A DNA stretch of 64,000 nucleotides from Flavobacterium hercynium (lineage in GTDB: Bacteria; Bacteroidota; Bacteroidia; Flavobacteriales; Flavobacteriaceae), in contig NZ_MUGW01000022.1 in the NCBI RefSeq assembly GCF_002217285.1, positions 99,999 to 163,998 of the forward strand, given 5' to 3'. Below the pieces are notes generated by a model that did no database searches, had not been told where the DNA came from, and was given only the letters and a program-made list of their open reading frames with translations. Shown here piece after piece: positions 60,807 to 64,000 of this stretch. The first letter of the stretch is position 1; each line of letters begins with the position of its first letter. The position numbers and the translations under genes were made by a program.

Positions 60807-61013
60807 TTATTTTTTTGGTGGAAAAACCACAACTGGGTCGTCACCAGGTCCAGGAATTGGCACATCAGCTTGTGGAGCAGTTGCCGGAATCGGATTTTCT
60901 TTTATCTCGGTTCTTTTATTTGTACCATTAGCTGTTTCAAGTTCGTCAGCTGTACAAGAAAATAAAGTTGTGCTCAATAGAGTAAATGCGATAATTGTAT
61001 ATAATGTCTTCAT
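60807..61013 (-). CDS. Small proline-rich lipoprotein
   Basis: 68 residues. A signal peptide with lipobox (TLLSTTLFSCTADE) is followed by a Pro-, Asp- and Val-rich tail ending GDDPVVVFPPKK. No family recognised. It lies 53 bases upstream of the TPR-kinase gene on the same strand and could be a signal or partner for it. Confidence 0.6.
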   Translation of the reverse strand: MKTLYTIIAFTLLSTTLFSCTADELETANGTNKRTEIKENPIPATAPQADVPIPGPGDDPVVVFPPKK

Positions 61014-61397
61014 CTTTTTTATGATTTAAAAGGTTAAAAATTGGGCATAGGTATGGCCGTCCGGATTCTGTCCAGATCTTGTTTTTTAGTCAATACCTAC
61101 AGTTTTGTTGGGAAGTGAATTGTGTTGAACAATAAGGTTTTATCTATACTTCCCGGATAGATTCCGCCTTACGGTTTTCCACAATTTTTAAATAAACTAG
61201 TTTTGTATTTTTGTTTTATTTCGATATCGAAAACAATTGCAATACTAATTTGTTATGCAAAGATGTGACGCTTGTAAATGTTTATCTATACGGAATTCCG
61301 GGAGCTCCCGATAAGTCTTTTAAAATCTTTATAAGTCATGAGAAATCTTAAGAAATCTTGTGAAATCCTAGAAAAAAACAACTAAAAAAATAAGCCT
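61014..61397. other. 384-bp intergenic region with a palindrome and short direct repeats
   Basis: CGGGAGCTCCCG (61289-61300) is a perfect 12-bp palindrome. Following it, AAATCTT-like text is repeated (about 61324-61368: AAAATCTTTATAAG, GAAATCTTAAG, GAAATCTTGTG, GAAATCCTAG). No gene is visible. It probably holds the divergent promoters of the small lipoprotein gene and the 61398 gene. Confidence 0.55.
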
Positions 61398-62378
61398 ATG
61401 CCTAACAATACTCGAGAAGATTATAAAGAAGCAATTAGAATTAAATTTGAAAAAGAAAGAGATAAGATAAATTCGGTTTATCTTAATCCTCCTTCGCAAG
61501 CGAATTTGAGGGATCTTTGCTGGAAAATTTTAAAATCAAATCCAAGTTCTGATGATTTGAATACATATTCTGATTTTTTTAATTTTCAATTTGATTCTAA
61601 TATTGAAAATATTGATATTGTCTATACAAATAAGTTTAAAAAAGTTGGTAGGTTTTTAAGACGGATAATAGAACCAGCAAGATTTGAGACAGTGGAACTT
61701 GCTGCAATTTTGGTTAATTTTGAATTAAGACCATATGAAAAATTCTATTATAATAGAGGTAATGATGAGGAACAACCAGATGTTATTGTAGATACATTTG
61801 TTACCGATGATCCAGAAAAGGATGTTGTGGAAGAAAATCTAGAAACATCATCTACAGAAAGAGAAAATGAAGAAGAAGATGAAAACGAAGAGGAAGGTGT
61901 TGAAAGTACCATAATAGAAGATACGCCTGTAAAAATTAGTTTCTCGGAACAACTAAAACACATTTTCACTAATAACCCAACTAGAAGATTAAAGAAAACA
62001 CTTTTAGGAGTAGTTGTAATCTTCGGATTAATTGCCAGTGTAATCTATTTTGCATTCTTCAAAATGCATTGTATGCAATGGTCTGAGGATCATTATGAAA
62101 TAGTAGATTGCACACCTGAGTTAGGTGCTAATGGAAATCTCATCATTCCTTTAGATGAAAGGCTTTTAGATTTTAAAAAAGTTACCGTTTGCGATACTAC
62201 AAGCTGTTTTAGACCAGATGGACAAGCTATTGTATGGTATGCAAAGAATAAGGATAAAGCTGAATTTTTTAATTCAAACGGAATTGGTCGGCATCCTGAG
62301 ACAGAAAGGGCTTTGCGACCTGTTACAGAATATATTAAGGGTAAATACAAAACGCCATGTGAATCGAAACATAAATAA
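61398..62378 (+). CDS. Hypothetical single-pass membrane protein
   Basis: 326 residues. A soluble, mostly helical N-terminus (residues 1-130) is followed by a very acidic linker (ENEEEDENEEEGVESTIIED), one membrane helix (TLLGVVVIFGLIASVIYFAF) and a 110-residue C-terminal part with HCMQWSEDHYEIVDC and CDTTSCFRPDG, whose Cys residues suggest it is outside the cytosol. I recall HCMYW..DHYE...C text in other Flavobacterium hypotheticals but could not check. No function is evident. It ends at a strong terminator. Confidence 0.65.
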   Translation: MPNNTREDYKEAIRIKFEKERDKINSVYLNPPSQANLRDLCWKILKSNPSSDDLNTYSDFFNFQFDSNIENIDIVYTNKFKKVGRFLRRIIEPARFETVELAAILVNFELRPYEKFYYNRGNDEEQPDVIVDTFVTDDPEKDVVEENLETSSTERENEEEDENEEEGVESTIIEDTPVKISFSEQLKHIFTNNPTRRLKKTLLGVVVIFGLIASVIYFAFFKMHCMQWSEDHYEIVDCTPELGANGNLIIPLDERLLDFKKVTVCDTTSCFRPDGQAIVWYAKNKDKAEFFNSNGIGRHPETERALRPVTEYIKGKYKTPCESKHK

Positions 62379-62384
62379 AAACAA

Positions 62385-62424
62385 AAAAAGGTGGATAAAC
62401 TCTCATGAGGATATCCACCTTTTT
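62385..62424. terminator. Bidirectional terminator
   Basis: AAAGGTGGATA (62387-62397) pairs with TATCCACCTTT (62412-62422), followed by a T tract. It separates the convergent membrane-protein and SDR genes. Confidence 0.92.
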
Positions 62425-62442
62425 TTAGGACGATAACATATT

Positions 62443-63288
62443 TTAAGCTACAATTTCGCCACCATTAATATGTATAAATTGACCTGTAATGTAACTGCTG
62501 TCTTCGCAAGCAAGGAAAACATACGCAGGAGCCACTTCAGAGGGTTGTCCGGCACGTTTCATTGGATTGTCTTTTCCGAAATCGGCTATTTTGTCGAAAC
62601 TGGCCACAATAAGCGGTGTCCAGATCGGACCCGGAGCCACACCATTGACGCGGATTTTCTTTTCGGCCAACATCGTAGACAATGATCTGGTAAAACTCAC
62701 AATCGCCCCTTTTGTGCTGGCGTAATCAATTAAGTGTTCGCTGCCACGATATGCCGTAACAGAACTGGTATTGATAATAGTATCGCCTTCCTTTAAAAGT
62801 GGTAATGCCGCTTTTGTGATATAGAAATAGGGGTAAATATTCGTTTCAAATGTTTTTTGGAGTTGTGCTGTTGTAACCTTTTCAAAATCGGTTGTAGAGA
62901 ATTGTACCGCAGCATTATTGACTACAATGTTTATTTTGCCAAAACTGGTATGGCATTTTTTGATCGCGGCTTTACAAAATTTCTCGTCTTTTAGATCACC
63001 GCTCAGAAGCAAACATTCTCTTCCTTCTTTTTTGATTAGTTCTCTGGTTTCAATCGCATCTTTATCTTCTTTTAAGTAAACAATAGCAATATTAGCGCCT
63101 TCTCGGGCAAAATGTACAGCAACACTTCGTCCGATACCGCTGTCTCCACCAGTGATAAACGCAACTTTTCCTAAAAGCTTTCCGCTTCCAACATAATTTT
63201 CTCTAATGATTTCAGGCTGTGGTTTCATTTGAAATTCATTACCAGGAAGATCTTGTTTTTGCTCGGGGAATTTTTTCGGTTTTTCCAT
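62443..63288 (-). CDS. Short-chain dehydrogenase/reductase (general-stress type)
   Basis: 281 residues from the ATG at 63288; a longer frame from 63354 adds non-conserved residues. The N-terminal extension KPKKFPEQKQDLPG is typical of YdaD/YhdF-like stress SDRs. The Rossmann glycine motif is GKVAFITGGDSGIGRSVAVH, the catalytic set is Ser in NTSSV and YASTKGA, and the C-terminal IRVNGVAPGPIWTPL is present. It is a soluble NAD(P)-dependent oxidoreductase of unknown substrate. It lies near other stress genes such as the SpoIIAA-like gene downstream. Confidence 0.9.
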   Translation of the reverse strand: MEKPKKFPEQKQDLPGNEFQMKPQPEIIRENYVGSGKLLGKVAFITGGDSGIGRSVAVHFAREGANIAIVYLKEDKDAIETRELIKKEGRECLLLSGDLKDEKFCKAAIKKCHTSFGKINIVVNNAAVQFSTTDFEKVTTAQLQKTFETNIYPYFYITKAALPLLKEGDTIINTSSVTAYRGSEHLIDYASTKGAIVSFTRSLSTMLAEKKIRVNGVAPGPIWTPLIVASFDKIADFGKDNPMKRAGQPSEVAPAYVFLACEDSSYITGQFIHINGGEIVA

Positions 63289-63541
63289 GATATATAAATT
63301 GTATGAGATTAATTTTCTAAAGTAGTCTGATTTGAAATAAAATCTTGACCGCAAAAAATCAAAAACTATCCTGAAAAAATCTTTTAAATTGCTGGTTAAT
63401 AGGGATTTTGTAATGTTTGATGGAAGATGTTGTAATAAAATAAGGAGATATGTGAATTATTTTTGATAAGCTTTTAGTAAAAAAGTTCAGAATAAAACTT
63501 TTACCTAATAGGAAAACGAAACAATTTTAATTAAAGATATA

Positions 63542-63910
63542 ATGATACATCAAATTGACACCACAGACAATATTGTTGCTTTTAGAGCATTGGCAGAAGT
63601 AACTAAAGAAGATTTTTTAAGAGTTGTTGTTCCCGCAGTGGAACACTTAGTGAAACAAATCAACGAAATCAATTTTCTATTGGTTTTAGATACGGATATC
63701 AAAAATTTCACCGCAGGAGCCTGGCTTCAGGATGCGTTGCTGGGACTTAAACATTTAGGAAAATGGAATAGGGCAGCAATCGTTACCGATTCAGAAGAGA
63801 TTATTACGTTTACAAACGGATTCAGTTATGTTGTTCCGGGAGAGTTTCGTGGATTTAAAAAAGAGAATTTTAATAAAGCATTAAATTGGGTTGAAGGAAA
63901 TATTTCGTGA
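63542..63910 (+). CDS. SpoIIAA-like (STAS-fold) protein
   Basis: 122 residues. The fold is the SpoIIAA-like/DUF3478 domain: VAFRALAEVTKEDFLRVVVP, then INFLLVLDTDIKNFTAGAWL, WNRAAIVTDSEEIITFTNGF and VVPGEFRGFKKENFNKALNW. Some members bind lipids or act in stress, with no established enzyme role. It is divergent from the SDR gene across a 250-base gap and is followed by the tandem repeat that runs to the end of the window. Confidence 0.85.
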   Translation: MIHQIDTTDNIVAFRALAEVTKEDFLRVVVPAVEHLVKQINEINFLLVLDTDIKNFTAGAWLQDALLGLKHLGKWNRAAIVTDSEEIITFTNGFSYVVPGEFRGFKKENFNKALNWVEGNIS

Positions 63911-63924
63911 TCTAGCTTTTTAGA

Positions 63925-64000
63925 TCTTTAGATAGTTAGATCTTTAGATAGTTAGATAGTTAGATAGTTAGATAGTTAGATAATTAGATAGTTAGATAGT
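63925..64000. repeat. 8-bp tandem repeat (TTAGATAG), cut by the window end
   Basis: AGATAGTT is repeated about eight times in 63937-64000, with one unit altered to AGATAATT, and earlier copies reading AGATCTTT. The array continues past the window. Similar degenerate text lies at 20333-20395. Confidence 0.85.

Noticed and set aside
61289..61300. The palindrome CGGGAGCTCCCG as a terminator.
   Set aside because: It has no loop or T tract; a protein-binding site or chance palindrome is more likely.

Overview
The window is AT-rich bacterial DNA from the Bacteroidetes, most likely a soil or freshwater Flavobacterium. This rests on the TonB-receptor and glycoside-hydrolase content, the SusR-like regulator, hybrid kinases and DUF families typical of that group, promoters of the form TTTG-N18-TAnnTTTG, and few Shine-Dalgarno sequences. 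No rRNA, tRNA, insertion sequence, prophage or CRISPR array was seen.

Layout. (1) 1-13071 is the end of a polysaccharide-utilisation locus: a cut TonB-dependent receptor, three GH3 enzymes, a secreted esterase, a membrane-spanning SusR-like regulator, a DUF1349 protein and an acyltransferase. An array of about five 92-99 bp inverted-repeat units lies at 2858-3292. (2) 13245-21530 holds smaller metabolic units: an Old Yellow Enzyme with its ArsR regulator, a TlpA-like thioredoxin, a GH2 enzyme, and AraC, cupin and zinc alcohol dehydrogenase genes. (3) 22364-26752 (minus) is a type VI secretion cargo cassette: VgrG with a C-terminal metzincin protease, followed by two small exported proteins that share a C-terminal motif and are candidate immunity factors. 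(4) 27341-32891 groups stress and DNA-protection genes: topoisomerase IB, DUF5661, DUF892, a Fpg/Nei glycosylase, DUF72 and a pyridoxamine-oxidase-like protein. Related genes (DUF4142, an SDR, a SpoIIAA-like protein) lie elsewhere in the window. (5) 33083-38089 has a response regulator, a multi-PAS kinase and an AraC-like protein with an atypical C-terminus.

(6) 38315-42850 (minus) is a second secretion cargo cassette: a DUF4280 PAAR-like tip, a peptidoglycan-targeting effector (Ig-like, peptidoglycan-binding, M15 peptidase and a possible lysozyme-like C-terminus) and two paralogous lipoproteins as candidate immunity factors. (7) 43994-50565 is a phosphorelay set: a REC-kinase, a giant CHASE3/HAMP/GAF hybrid kinase with three receivers, a lone receiver, CheR and CheB, with no chemoreceptor, CheW or CheA beside it. 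(8) 50700-58213 has a metallophosphoesterase, a DUF6934-like gene with an apparent C-terminal frameshift, and a tight run of small envelope genes (vWA-like lipoprotein, four-helix coiled-coil membrane protein, TerB-like protein, Excalibur and DUF4236 proteins, FxLYD protein). (9) 58368-64000 holds a TPR-lipoprotein histidine kinase with its response regulator, an SDR, a SpoIIAA-like protein and an 8-bp tandem repeat running off the end.

The strongest candidates for new biology are the two secretion effector-immunity cassettes and the TerB/vWA/membrane operon. No T6SS structural genes are present, so secretion would depend on an apparatus encoded elsewhere. All family calls are from reading motifs; no database search was run.
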